Assembly (NCBI GenBank): GCA_030549175.1
Contig: JAUKUA010000006.1
Coordinates: forward strand, 2,728,001 to 2,792,000
Source: Lasiosphaeris hirsuta
Lineage: Eukaryota > Ascomycota > Sordariomycetes > Sordariales > Lasiosphaeriaceae
Direction of reading: 5' to 3'
Length of the DNA stretch: 64,000 nucleotides
The notes beneath the pieces were generated by a model. That model made no database searches and was not told where the DNA came from. It worked only from the letters and a program-made list of their open reading frames with translations. Below are positions 1-11,957 of the stretch, piece by piece; position 1 is the stretch's first letter, and each line of letters opens with the position of its first letter. The translations under genes and the position numbers were made by a program.

Positions 1-75
1 GGTCGGACCCGGATAGGTTTGCTGATGAGCATCCCCGACGAGGTGGATGCCACGGCGAGGCTAATTTCGTGCCAG

Positions 76-1296
76 GCCCGTCCACATCGTCTTTGTTGGC
101 GCCGGCGCCGTCGGGTGCTTCTACGCCTCGAGGCTGCACTATGTAGGTTGACTTCTCCTCAGGGGCTCAACGGCTTCGGCCTCAAAACGGCCCACCACAA
201 GGTAGTCTAACCTGTCGTCACCCAGCCCGCCCATAACATTCACACGTCCTTGATCGCCCGGTCCAACTACAAGGCCTTGGCTGCCGACGGCGTCAAACTC
301 CAGACTCACACCTTTGGCGACTACACCTTCGTTCCCGATGCCGTCTTTCCGTCGGTAGCCGCAGCCGCGGCCACCCCCATCTCTCTCAATAGCACCCGGG
401 ACTGGGACTTTGTCATTGTCACGACTAAAGCCCTCCCCGACCGGTCTGACGACACGGCCCTAATCGCACCCCTCGTCGGCCCGCGCACCTGCATCGTCCT
501 AATCCAAAACGGCGTCGGCGTTGAAGCCCCCTACCGCGCGCGCTTCCCCACCACTCCCATCGTCAGCGCCGTGACCGTCATCAGCGCCGAGCAAACCAGC
601 CCCGGCACGGTGCGCCAGAACCGATGGACGCGCATCCACCTGGGTGCCTACAGCGACTCGGCGGGCTTTTCCGCCTCCTCCCCGGTCCTCGTCGTCAGCG
701 GAGGCGGTGAGCCCACTGCCGGCAGCGTAGGGGCCACCACGGTGGCGAGCCCCACCCTCATCTCCCCAGCCGCCGCCGCCGACCTCCAGGCCCGCGGGGC
801 CGCCCACGCCGCGGAGCTCGCCGACTGGTGGACGCGGCTCGGCGGCATCCGCGACGTTGCGCTGGCCGACGAGGTCGGTCTGCAGATGGTGCGCTGGCAC
901 AAGCTGTGCATCAACGCTGCCTTCAACCCGTCGGCGGTGCTCTCGGGCGGGCGCGGCAACGCCGACATGGCGCGCGACCCGGAGCTGCGGGCGCACCTGC
1001 TAGGGGTGATGCGCGAGATCTGGGAGGCGGCGCTGGGCGTGCTCGGGCGCGCGTTCGATGCGGCCGAGGTGGCGACGCCGGAGCGCATCATGCACAGCTC
1101 GGAGCGCAACGTTGGCAGCAAGCCGAGCATGCTGCTCGACTGGGAGGCCGGGCGCGCCATGGAGATTGAGGTGATCTTGGGGAACCCGGTCCGGATAGCG
1201 CGTGCTAAGGGGGTGGAGCTGGGCCGGTTGCAGACTCTGTATGCGTTGCTGAGGAGTGCGCAGGAGGTGAGGGAGAGGGCGAAGGGGAAGTTGTAG
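76..1296 (+). CDS. Ketopantoate reductase-like protein (ApbA/PanE family), 5' partial
   Basis: Exons as read: <76-142 and 226-1296, with a GTAGGT donor at 143 and a CCAG acceptor at 222-225. The first visible exon encodes a Rossmann strand with VFVGAGAVGCFYASRL, the GxGxxG dinucleotide-binding motif. After the intron, SLIARSNYKAL continues the fold, followed by DFVIVTTKALPD and LIQNGVGVE. The C-terminal helical part contains KLCINAAFNPSAVLSG and ends with a PSMLLDWEAGRAMEIEVILGNPVR stretch typical of the PanE_C domain. A stop in the coding frame at 62-64, followed by a branch-like gctaat and a CAG, shows that another intron precedes position 76, so the start codon lies outside or at the very edge of the window. 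PanE enzymes reduce 2-dehydropantoate with NADPH on the pantothenate route. Fungi carry several paralogs whose substrates are often unknown, so the exact substrate is not assigned. Confidence 0.85.
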
Positions 1297-4200
1297 TTGT
1301 CGTAGTGTGGTGAAATTGGCTGCAGATATTTGGAGAGGTTACGAGATATGTAGATATCGATTTCTAGGTGTAACTCGGAAAAGTTATGTCCAGGTACCTC
1401 TTAGGTGTCTACCCAGAGTTTGAATGTTCCATTTCTTTACCTAGTGACTGAATCAAACTGAGTTTATGGTTCAGCCCCAAGTCGATGGGGCAATACGTTG
1501 CCTCTTTGGAGTCGTGACTATTTCGGTTGTCTCAGGGTAATATGCTTGATGGTAGTCAACCTTTTTACAACACAGGGTAGCTCAACCTAGGATAATTGTA
1601 GTACTCACTAGCTCTATTTGGATCTGGATGCCATGTCATGATCTCTCAGATTACCTGCCAGCTTTGCTCTGTGCTCAAACACTAGCAACACTAGCAACAC
1701 TAGCAACACTGGCAGCGACACCAGCGAACTGAAAATTCAGAAATTTAACTGGATTCCCTATAACTTCGGTAGATGGGGAAATACTTAGTCCCCAGACAAT
1801 GGTTAATCATGCTCGTAAGCCCAAGAAACCCGACTACAGGGCCGCCACTGGTTATGTTCAGTCTCACCGCCATGACAGGTACCAGGTTGATCGCAGCGTA
1901 CAGTGAAAATGATGTGACCACTCACTTCTGCTAACGAAGCGGACATAAATGATCATATGATATGGGTCGGTGGGTGCCTAGGACCAAGACCGCTCCTAGT
2001 TTTCAAGTTTTTGTTCAAACATTGGGGACGCGAGTTACCAGTCAGCGGTACCTTTGGGGAAGACACAAAGCGAAATGGAGAGAGGATAAAAGAAAAAGAG
2101 CCTTTGAGAATGGGGATAAAAGTATTCAAGACAAAAAGGAAAACAGAACACACATGTGTAAATAACCTGGATACGGGGAATCGAGCCCCGGGCCCCTGAG
2201 TGCTCACTCAGTCTTGGAGGACTTTGAGCGTTGAGAGTCAGAAATGTTACCGTTACACCGTACCCGATAAACCCATGTGGATCTGTTGATTGAGAACTGG
2301 TGCGCTTCTTTTCAGCTAAGAGTGGGTGGGTGCATGACATCACACGACTAATGAGCTGTGGGCCTGGCCGACTTTCTTGTGAAAGCTCTGTGGTGAGTGA
2401 CTCTTATCAGACGACGCAAGGCAGGATAAGCCGGGGAATGCAATTCTACGAGATTACAGGAAGCTTAGTATTTTACGGCAAGATGAATGCATCGAGTAAC
2501 ATGATCTTGATACTGGTTGATATTGATAGCTGGGGGCTAGGTAGGCAGGTCTACCAATTGTACTTGACTTGACACGCCCTTCTAAGCATGAGTCTCCGTT
2601 CCTGTTGAAATTTCAATGGGATGAAACCCTGAGTCAGTTAGTGATGAGGGAGCTGTCACTGCCTATTCTGCATCTCGGACGTTGAGTCCTATTGGTCTGT
2701 CGAGGATGACTCGGAAAGTCATTGAATACTCCCAACCCTCTGGATCAAATCAAGGCCCAAGGTTGGCCCTCGGTTCCCTGCATTGTCGGGTCGAAACAAT
2801 GCACAGGGGCCCTGCAGCGGAACAGTTCCTCCAAAGAGCCCCTAATTGGACGGCTCAGACTTTAGCGGAGGAAATCGTGCCACAATGACGAAATTGATTT
2901 ATCCTTTACTCTCACCAGCACTAATGACGTCATGAGTCATCAGAAGGTATTAATGATCGGGTCCGCTACTGATAAGCGTCCCTCGTAAGGAAAAGGGGGA
3001 TCGTGTCGAGGGCATGGCGCGAAGCTCGATAACGAGGCCTCCTACAAGAACGAGACAGACTTTGGCTTTCACCCGAGTGTCTCCAACAATCATGGCAAAG
3101 TTTGCAGTTGCAGATAGCAGGCCTATCACGCCAAGCGCGGTGTCCTGGCAGTGCCCACCATTGTTGGACGGCATTGTTTGGCGGGATCCGACTTCTCCAT
3201 GTTGAAGAAACCGGATTCTTGCTTTCCTGTGCTTCCCTCATCGAACAAGGCAAATCGCATGGAGATCCAATCCAGGGTCTTCGACGGGGGTGAGGTGGGC
3301 GGGGCCTGGGGTGCAAACTTGGATGGCCAGGCCGACGCTCGGCTGCTCCGCATGGAATACCATTTTTCCCGCTGTCGGTTTCCCATCCTGCGAATGAATC
3401 GCGCTTGCACCCCCCTTTCGCGTGATTAGCTCTGTTACATACTGCCATACCATACGAATTTCTTCTGAGGACGAGTTGAAAGAGGGCGGGTGGAATAGAA
3501 ATGTTGTGCTGATGCAGCTCCAAACAGCGCAGGACGTCGAGGCCGGGCATTACCCTGAAATGATTGGTCACTGCTTCTCACTGCCGCTCTTGCCTGTGCC
3601 GCCAGTGGAATGTGCCTAGCCCCCAGCCTACATCTCGAGAGCCCCTTTCACTTGAGCCACTGCTATCTTCCTCCTCGACCTTACCTCACCTTAGCCTGTG
3701 AAACCGCAGCGCATGGTTAGAGACACAGTGTGGGATCATTGGCTCTGCGACCAAGACATGCCCCCTTACCTTACCTCTGCGCAGTGCATTGGCTTTTTTT
3801 CCTCGGGCCCCTCCATGTTTGCCCACCGGCCTACCTAGCCGCCCAGTCCCGCGCCCCAGCGATCTCACAGCAATACACTGACTGGGACACGCACCATTCC
3901 TGTACACCTCTTTCGATTAACGGTGACGAAGGTCAAATCCACATCGGCTTGCTTGCTTGCTAGAGCATATCGCATCCGCATATCATTTTGGCTTCACATC
4001 ACTGTCCATTCCCGCCCTAGTGTTATACTTGTTTTTACTCTTTTCGATTTTCGACTCGTTGGTTCCCGCCTCTGGCCCTGGCTGTCCTGGGCAAACAATT
4101 CTCCATTCCCAGCTTTCCTTCTCACCGCCGCCCGCTAAGGTACAGACGATCTGCACTTGGCCAGGCCACTGATCATCGCCAAAACGCACACTGTGGCTGG

Positions 4201-4599
4201 TGACTTGCCACTGTTCTTCTCAACACTGTCCGCCCTTCGACGACTGCCTTGGTTTCGCTTAGATGCCACGGCTGTCCTCACCATATACCCGCTTGATAAG
4301 AGCGGCCGTCCGGAATATCGGTTGCTGACCTCTCTTCGACGTCCCTTACAGCTCATGATCCCCGCAGCTGTTGCTTCTCCTCGAGATCGAAACGGCAACC
4401 GCCACCTACGAGACAGGTTGGAGTACAGTGTATCGAGCTGTGAAGCGCGCTGCACTGGGGACGGGAGGATTTAGCGAGTCCACACAGGGTGTTCCGGGGC
4501 CAAGGGGAATGGTTAGGACATCGAATCGGCGGGCTCTGGGTTTGCAACATTGAATCAACAATCCCCTAACAGGCCAAGGAGTTAGCGGCGGCGGCAGGC
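1297..4599. other. Gene-poor stretch and long phytochrome leader
   Basis: No convincing protein gene was found on either strand. A 9-nt tandem repeat (actagcaac, about four imperfect copies) lies at about 1681-1716. A tRNA-like sequence lies at 2166-2267. The part from about 3600 to 4599 is pyrimidine-rich with several short upstream frames, and probably holds the promoter and long 5' leader of the phytochrome gene. Reading frames of up to 200 codons at 2950-3600 on both strands overlap each other and show no recognisable domain. Confidence 0.6.
2166..2267 (-). tRNA. tRNA-Glu (CTC)-like gene with a putative intron, possibly decayed
   Basis: On the minus strand the sequence folds as a tRNA. 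The acceptor arms (TCGGGTA with TATCCAG) pair apart from one mismatch and two G-U pairs. The D-arm has GTGTAACGGTAAC. The anticodon stem TCTGA pairs with TCAGG. The loop CTCTCA has anticodon CTC after T33. The T-arm CGGGG-CTCGATT-CCCCG is perfect. Between the anticodon loop and its 3' stem sit about 31 nt that read as a nuclear tRNA intron; its TGAGTGAG can pair with the anticodon. Position 8 is C instead of T, and the acceptor mismatch suggests either a diverged gene or a pseudogene. Confidence 0.5.
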
Positions 4600-7500
4600 A
4601 TGGAGTCGAGTCACGATGCACAACCAGTTGATGGTCAACTAGCCGATGGCCAGCCACCAGTTCGCGCCCACGACAGCCGGCTCGGGGTGACTGGCAACAA
4701 GGAGGAACCTGCCCACGACATCCCATCGTCGTCCACCAATGTCACAGCAGCTGACCTCGGCAATTCCGCTGTGAGCGTGACGCCGACTCGCTCACCTACC
4801 TGCATGTCGTCATGGAGTACTTCTAGCCAGAAAGACCCCTTGGACCGCGTCTTTCCTATACGATCAATCGTCAACGTCGAGCCCACCGGGAGGACCTCTC
4901 GCGAATATGACCCCCGACGGAGACTTTCCATGTCCGAAGGTTCAGGGATTTCGCTGCGGATGGGTGCTAGCACCCGACCCCCTCCAACAACGGTTCCAAG
5001 ACTGAACCTTGATGGCCTAGATCGCCGCGCCGCAACTTTCACGGCTGGTTCGCCTGTGACTGCTTCCCCCCCAATCGGATCTTCTCCGCCTTCTGAAAGA
5101 GCACGCAATCGTCGCATGAACACCATGTCTGGATCGCTTTCTAGCATACAGGCCGATGCCGAGAGATATGGGACGGTGCCACCGATGCCATTGACGCTGG
5201 AATCCTCATCCGAGGATGAATCAACGCCTATCGGAGAGGCCGAGGTGCAAAGCCAGGTTGAGGCCGACAGCTCCTCAGGTCGTAAGTCGCCCGAACAGAG
5301 TACGGATTCTCTCTATACGCACCGCTTTAAACATGTTGTGACCGACGAGGGCCACGCTGTTATCACCGGAAGGGATGGGATGCTCCAGCGGTGTGAAGAC
5401 GAGCCCATTCATACACCGGGCGCCGTTCAAGCATTCGGACTGATGCTGGCCATCCAAGAGGAGCCTGATGGCCGCTTCCAGGTCCGCTACGTCAGCGAAA
5501 ACTCTAAACGATTCATCGGCTACAGTCCACAGGAACTGTTTTGTATGGGCGACTTTCTCGATATTCTTACGGATGAGCAGGCCGAGAACCTCTTGGACCA
5601 TATCGATTTCATCAGGGACGAGGATGCGGACCCAGCCGTTAATGGGCCTGAGGTCTTTAGTCTTTCGATCAAACAGCCTAAGAAAGAGCGATCTGTCAAG
5701 CTGTGGTGTGCCATCCATACCCACCCCGCAAACTCAGAAATGATCATTTGCGAGTTCGAGATTGATGATGACCATGAATATCCTCTAAGGCCGTCCGACG
5801 AAGATACACCCGATGTTCCCGAGGATACCTTGAGCTCGAACCCCACCATGGAAGAACTCACCGAAAGCACCGAGATCATCAGCAAGCCCCTCAGGATTCT
5901 GCGAAGCGCACGAAAACGGAGGGGCGAGGCGGGCGCCATGCAAGTTTTTGACATCATGAGCCAGGTTCAAGAACAGCTGGCGAACGCGCCTAATCTGGAG
6001 AAGTTTCTCAAGATACTTGTTGGCATCGTCAAGGAGCTCACCGGTTTCCACCGCGTCATGATCTACCAGTTCGATTCCTCATTCAACGGGAAAGTGGTAA
6101 CAGAACTCGTCGACCCTGCGCAGACTAGGGACCTCTACAAGGGACTCCATTTCCCGGCTTCAGACATTCCGAAGCAGGCTCGTGACTTATACAAGCTGAA
6201 CAGAGTTCGACTGCTCTATGACCGCGACCTCGAGTCAGCCAGAATTGTTTGCAGATCAGTCGAGGACTTGGGGGCTCCACTGGATATGACGCACTCGTAT
6301 CTGCGAGCCATGTCCCCCATCCACCTCAAGTATCTGGCCAATATGGCTGTACGCTCATCCATGTCGATTTCGATTAACGCTTTTGGCGATCTTTGGGGGC
6401 TCATTGCATGCCATTCCTACGGGCTAAAGGGAATGCGTGTCTCTTTTCCTATCAGGAAGATGTGCAGACTTGTGGGAGACACTGCTTCACGAAACATCGA
6501 ACGTCTTTCCTATGCGTCGCGCCTCCAGGCTCGGAAGCTTATCAATACTGTCCCGACAGACAAGAACCCTTCTGGCTATATCATAGCATCTTCGGACGAT
6601 TTGCTGAAACTTTTCGACGCCGACTTTGGTATGCTCTCGATTCGGGAAGAGACAAAGTTTTTAGGCAAGATCAGCCAGTCCCAGGAGGCGCTGGCCTTGC
6701 TGGAGTATCTACGACTTCGCAAGTTCACTTCTGTTGTCATGACGCAGGATGTCAACGCCGATTTCCCCGACCTTCGGTATCCGCCAGGGTTTGGAGTCGT
6801 TGCTGGTCTACTTTATGTGCCTTTGAGCGTTGGTGGCAATGACTTCATTGTATTCTTTCGCAGGGGCCAGATCCGGGAAGTCAAGTGGGCCGGCAATCCA
6901 TACGAAAAGATCATCAAGGACGGAACGGCCGAATATCTTGAACCCCGGAAAAGCTTCAAAACCTGGCATGAAACTGTTGTGGGGAAGTGCCGCGAGTGGT
7001 CCGAAGAGCAAGTCGAAACCGCAGCCGTTTTGTGTCTGGTCTATGGCAAATTCATCGAAGTCTGGCGACAGAAAGAGGCTGCATTGCAAAACAGCCGTCT
7101 CACACGCCTGCTCCTCGCGAATTCAGCACACGAAGTTCGGACTCCGCTGAATGCCATCATAAACTACTTGGAGATCGCGCTCGAAGGCTCTCTTGACCAG
7201 GAAACCAGGGATAACCTCGCAAGGTCACATTCGGCTTCGAAGTCATTGATTTACGTTATCAACGATTTACTGGACCTAACCAAGACGGAAGAGGGCCAGG
7301 AGCTCATCAAAGACGAGATATTCGAACTGCCTGCCTGCATAAGAGAAGGGACAGAGCCGTTCAAGAGCGACGCAAGCCGCAAGGGTATCGCCTACGAGTT
7401 TATCGAACATCCAGGGCTTCCAAAATTCGTCATTGGTGACCAAAGACGGGTAAGACAGGTTGTTGCAAACGTGACGGCGAATGCTGTTCAGAACACCTCC

Positions 7501-9106
7501 CAGGGATTTGTCAAAGTCGAGCTTTATGTCGCAGAGGTACAAGATCGGCGCGTCTGGGTCGAAATTGTAGTCCAGGACACGGGCAAAGGAATGACCGACA
7601 CTCAGCTAGACGCACTCTTTAGAGATCTTGAACAAGTGAGTGCCGATATCGACGAAGAGACATGGGATGCCGAGGAAAAATCTGAAGGGAAGTCTAAAGG
7701 AGAGAGAGCGCTGGGTCTTGGGCTGGCTATCGTGGCCAGAATCCTCCGCAACATGGACGGCCAGCTGCGTCTCAAGTCCGAAGCGGGCAAAGGGTCGAGG
7801 TTTGTGATACAGCTGCCGTTCGACCTTCCTCCAGATGATACAGAATCAAGTGGCATTGAAGGATCTGGCAACCCGACTGGTACATCAATAACTGGCTCAA
7901 AACCACCGGTTGTATCGGCTGGGTTACCAGCACCAGACGAAGGAGAGGTCACGCTTGTCGACCGGGGCACCTCGCTGTCGTCCTTTAACCCTGGTTCCTT
8001 ATCTCCGAGAAAGAGCTTTGATGAGACTCGAAGTTTGTCCAGCCAACGAAGTTTCACCAGCAAGGCCAGTGGCAAGAGCGCGATGAGCGATGCTGAAAGG
8101 CTCATTGATGCAATCCAAACGCCACTGACCCTCGGCCAGCCGGACCCTGAAATTGTCGCCCGACAAAGGCGGAGTTCCCGGGGCGCATATTACAATTCGC
8201 CTTCTGCGGGGCTTGGACTAGGAAGTAGGACACGATCTATCAGTCCGGGCAAGAAGAGTCGACCTGATGCGCCACTTCGTTCTGGCTCTTCGCCAGGCGA
8301 TAAAGGGGCTGGTTCACGGGCATCAGAACCTGCCGGGTTGCAGTACATCACCGACACCAAGGTGCCCATCAAGCCGGTGCGGGTTCCGGATGAATACAGC
8401 GAGATGCCAGAGCGTCCCCAGTTCAGCGAGGCGTCGCGAATTCTTTTTGAGATCCCGAGCAGAGTCGATAAGGAAGAGGAAGTTGCGGTACCCAAGCGAC
8501 GAAAGCCTTTGTTATCCAAACTACACGTCTTGGTTGCGGAGGATGACCCTATCAACGTCAAGGTTCTGCGCAAGAGGCTGGAAAAGGTTGGTCACAAAGT
8601 GTCGCACGCTCTCAACGGGGAAGAATGCGCGACAGTATATAAAGAAAGGTCGAGGGATTTCGATGTGGTCTTGATGGACATGCAGGTATGCCAAATTCTG
8701 ATCGGCCACCGAAAAGATAACATACTGACACTAACAGATGCCGATTGTGGACGGCCTTCATAGCACAAAGATGATCCGGGCGATTGAGGGCTCGAGCACG
8801 CACCCGGGTTTGTCTCTGGTGGCAGAACATCATGGCCATATTCCCATCATTGCTGTCTCGGCCTCGCTTGTCGAGCATAAGAAGGATGTTTACGCCGATG
8901 CTGGTTTCGATGGGTGGATCCTGAAGCCAATCGACTTCAAGCGGTTGGAGACGCTACTACTAGGCATCGTCGATGATGGTGTCAGAAACGAGTCTGTTTA
9001 TGTGCCGGGAGAATGGGAGCGGGGCGGGTGGTTCATGCGACGGACGATGTCGTCGCCAACGGTGATGCGGACAGAGGCAGACAAGATGTCGCCTGCTGTG
9101 GCCTAG
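4600..9106 (+). CDS. fphA: Fungal phytochrome, hybrid sensor histidine kinase
   Basis: Two exons, 4600-8685 and 8738-9106, with a 52-nt intron (GTATGC...CTAACAG), give 1484 aa. A disordered Ser/Pro-rich N-terminus of about 255 residues is followed by the PAS-like domain. Its opening RCEDEPIHTPGAVQ contains the presumed biliverdin-binding Cys265. The GAF domain (about 455-640) has FPASDIPKQARDLY with the conserved Asp522, and a PHY domain follows. The transmitter has the H-box SAHEVRTPLN (His844), the N-box NVTANAVQN, DTGKGM and GLGLAIV. After a Ser-rich linker the receiver (about 1306-1436) has AEDDP and LMDMQ with phospho-acceptor Asp1360, just before the intron, and KPID at its end. It is a red-light sensor acting by autophosphorylation and intramolecular relay, with the PAS-GAF-PHY-HK-REC order of group VIII fungal hybrid kinases. 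All catalytic residues are present. Confidence 0.95.
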
Positions 9107-11209
9107 AAACGCACAGCGGCTCTCAAGACCCACAGTCCTCTCCCGCCGTATAGAATCCGAAGCAGCGGCTCGATAACGCCGGGCGAATACTCGGCTGCTG
9201 CTCGGCGGAGGGCAGAATCCTACAATCCCTAAGATGCATGCCGAAGTTCATGGCATTACATCGGAGTATTCGATTTGAGCCTTTTACCGACATGATACCT
9301 GGAGGTCACGGCTGTGCTAACTGGCGGACACTATTATGCCCTAGAACAGATAACTTGGAAATTGAAGCTGTTGGGTTTCAATACTTGGAGTACGATGACG
9401 GGTTTTTGTATTTGAGAGGCACCGGTTTCTGCATGGCGTTTATTATTAGGGCACGGATACCCAGCTTCGTCTTGGGTTGGGCCACGAGCATTAGACACAA
9501 GGAGAGGAATTGTGATGATAATGCTGGGGGGTGCATTGCGTTGGGCGTTCTGGTAGTTTGGTTTGGGATTGGAGGCGGCAATACGGTCTGCTGAATGCTG
9601 TTAACCAACTGCCTTTTGGCGCTTTAGTAGTTTCGGAGGGGTGGGCTTTGGCCCAGGGATACTGGTGAGCGGATAGCCCGCGGAAAATAAAGGCGATGCG
9701 ATGCTGTGCAAAAATCTCCGCTACACGAGCATGGTTGTCGAGTATTCTTGTCCGGTGCTGTACCTTGGGGGTGGATGCATTGCAACCGCTCGAAATAGAG
9801 AGGTGCCCCTGAGCTGAGTAGACCAGACTCGAGGCCAACCTGGTTTTGTTTCTGTCAACCCCTTTGTCACACCTTACCCAGATGCGCCTTTGCAACCTAG
9901 GGCGGCATCGTCTGGGCCCCGGGGTCGTGCGTAGTGTGTATTGGCGAGGGTGGTTTCTTGGTAGGCATTGCGATTGCTGGTCGGGGCGCTTATGTTAGGT
10001 ACGACTAGGCACTGTGCGGGTCTTGTGCGTCTGCTAGAGAGATGCGAGAGATGCATCATGATGGGCCCACCACCGCTTGCATGCAGTGAGCGTGCGTAAT
10101 CCGACTTGCGCATACATGTGCGCGCAAGACATCAATCATCCCATATCTTTTGAGCTTGTCTGCGGGGTGCTGCTTATCGGGGCCAGCAGCTGCTTGGGGT
10201 TTCTTTTTTAGCGAATTGGTGAATGATAGTGCAGGAATGAGCCTCGATAGACCTAACGGATGGAGAGGTGCGTAATGTCCGTCTGATACGAACGGATCCA
10301 TGTTTGAAGGCTGTTTGCAGATGATCCGTGGCAGTGATTTTTTAAATGACCACGGGGCGACCCGCCCCCACCTGATTTAATCAAGCTTTCCCTGGTGGAT
10401 GTTTCCTGTCGCTGTTTTGCAACCGCTTGCTGGCTGGCGGTTATTGTCGAATCTCGTTGGATTTGGTTGAGGAGAGTCCACAAGGTAAATTACCGCTACG
10501 GGATGAGGACACCGGCCGCGGGGTGGAAAGTCAATGGCGAGGGCCGAACGCTCGTTCGTTTGCACCATCTCCGAACGAGGTGTCGTGATAACCATGCGTT
10601 CCCTTACGTACGCCGCGTTCCCTTACGTACGCCGCGTTCCCTTACATACGCCGCGTTCCCTTACATACGCCGCGCTCCCTCTTGAACGTTTGAAGGAACA
10701 GCTCAAGCGCTGCGGGCTGCGGGGAAGCTGACCTGAAGCTGTGCTGCTTCGGGGTTTGGCGCTTGCTTTGCTTCAAGTTGACCTGCTTGCTTGCTTGGCT
10801 CCGCCTGGCTCTCCAATCTGTGTGGCTCGAGCTCCCTCAGCTGAGCTCTACCTGCCACTTGCCTGCCACAGACTGCCAGGGGACCGATTTGAGAGGTCGC
10901 CAAGCCGAGACGGGGAGCGGGGGTTCACGCAGGCGGCCTGGGCCTGGACTGTGCGTAATTACGGTGCGGGAGAGACAATTTGGTCTTTGGTCTCGCATGG
11001 CTGCTCGACTATTTATCTATTTCTGCCAAAGTTGAACGTCGTCTCTTCCCCTTCCTTCCTCTGCTCCAGCCTTTCCCTCGTCATCACAACTTTTTTGCTC
11101 TTCGCCAAAAACGACTTCAGCATCGCCCAGATACATTGCTCGAAGCCTCCATAAAAAAAATAGAACTAGACTATCATCGTCTTCCCTTATCACATCAACC
11201 GTCGTCAAG
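9107..11209. other. Intergenic region with no gene recognised
   Basis: This is the phytochrome 3' flank followed by the promoter side of the small gene at 11210. No open frame here has coding character. The one structured element is a 19-nt tandem repeat at 10597-10672. A T/C-rich tract at about 11040-11100, close to the downstream start, fits a fungal promoter or leader. Confidence 0.6.
10597..10672. repeat. 19-nt tandem repeat, four copies
   Basis: Four head-to-tail copies of cgttcccttacgtacgccg are present. The first two are identical, and the last two share one G-to-A change that turns tacgtac into tacatac. A fifth partial copy (cgctccct) follows. The first two units contain a palindromic tacgta core. 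Confidence 0.9.
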
Positions 11210-11957
11210 ATGCCCGGAATTCGTACGTTTTTGTTCATTCAGCTCACCTGCTCTCCTCGGTGACGGTAACTTGCCACCTGTCCCAATTCGAGACCACACA
11301 CTTCCCATAGCTACTAGAACCCCATCGCTGCCGTCATCAGTCGTTTCTGGAGCTAATACTTGTCCTTTCCATCTGCAGCGCTCAAGGCTCTCGATAACCT
11401 CAAATCCAAGCTCAAGGCTGCCTTCAAGAAGAAGGTAAAGGATGTCACCAGCAAGCCTGCCGCGGCGCCCGCTGCCCCGACTCCCGCCGATGCTGCCACT
11501 GCTGTTCCCGTGGCTGCTGCTGTAGCAGCTGTTGCCGCCGCTCCTGAGGCCGCTGCCGCCTCGGCTGGTACGTTGCGCCATACCCTACATTGAGAAGAAT
11601 CACATATACTGACGCGGTTGTGAATAGCTGAACCCGCTGGCGCCCCGGCTGCCGAGCCCGCAAAGGCGGAAGCGCCTGCACCTGGTATGTACTCCCGGAG
11701 CAATCCCCACTCTCTAGTCGACTGACACGGAAACCCCTGCATTAGCTGCCGCACCCGTCGAGGCCACCCCGGCACCGGCTGCCGCCCCTGCCCCTGCTCC
11801 CGCAGTTGAGACGCCCGCGCCCGCTGCCGCGGCCGAGCCGACCCCGGCGCCCACCGCTGCACCCCCCGCCGAGGAGAAGAAGGAGGAGGCGTCCGCTGCC
11901 GCTCCCGCCGCCCCTGTGCCGGCTGCTGCTCCTGCGGCTCCTACTACCGCTGCCTGA
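11210..11957 (+). CDS. Small Lys-rich then Ala/Pro-rich protein of unknown function
   Basis: Four short exons were read: 11210-11222, 11379-11567, 11628-11684 and 11746-11957. Introns start with GTACGT, GTACGT and GTATGT and end with CTGCAG, AATAG and ATTAG. They join to 156 aa. The protein opens MPGIPLKALDNLKSK and has a basic amphipathic helix with a KKKVKD cluster. It then becomes almost purely Ala, Pro, Glu and Val to the end (PTTAA). There is no signal peptide or transmembrane segment. All splice phases agree, including the 13-nt first exon (phase 1), and the start has a good context (tcaagATGCC). Short Lys-rich/Ala-Pro proteins of this kind occur in Sordariomycetes, but I know of no assigned function. 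A short TATTTAT stretch lies about 200 nt upstream. Confidence 0.7.

Noticed and set aside
2966..3571. 201-codon minus-strand frame
   Set aside because: Overlaps equally long frames on the other strand, has no domain and Cys/Arg/His-rich composition unlike real genes here.
10597..10672. Possible CRISPR-like repeat
   Set aside because: Units are directly adjacent with no spacers, and the genome is eukaryotic.
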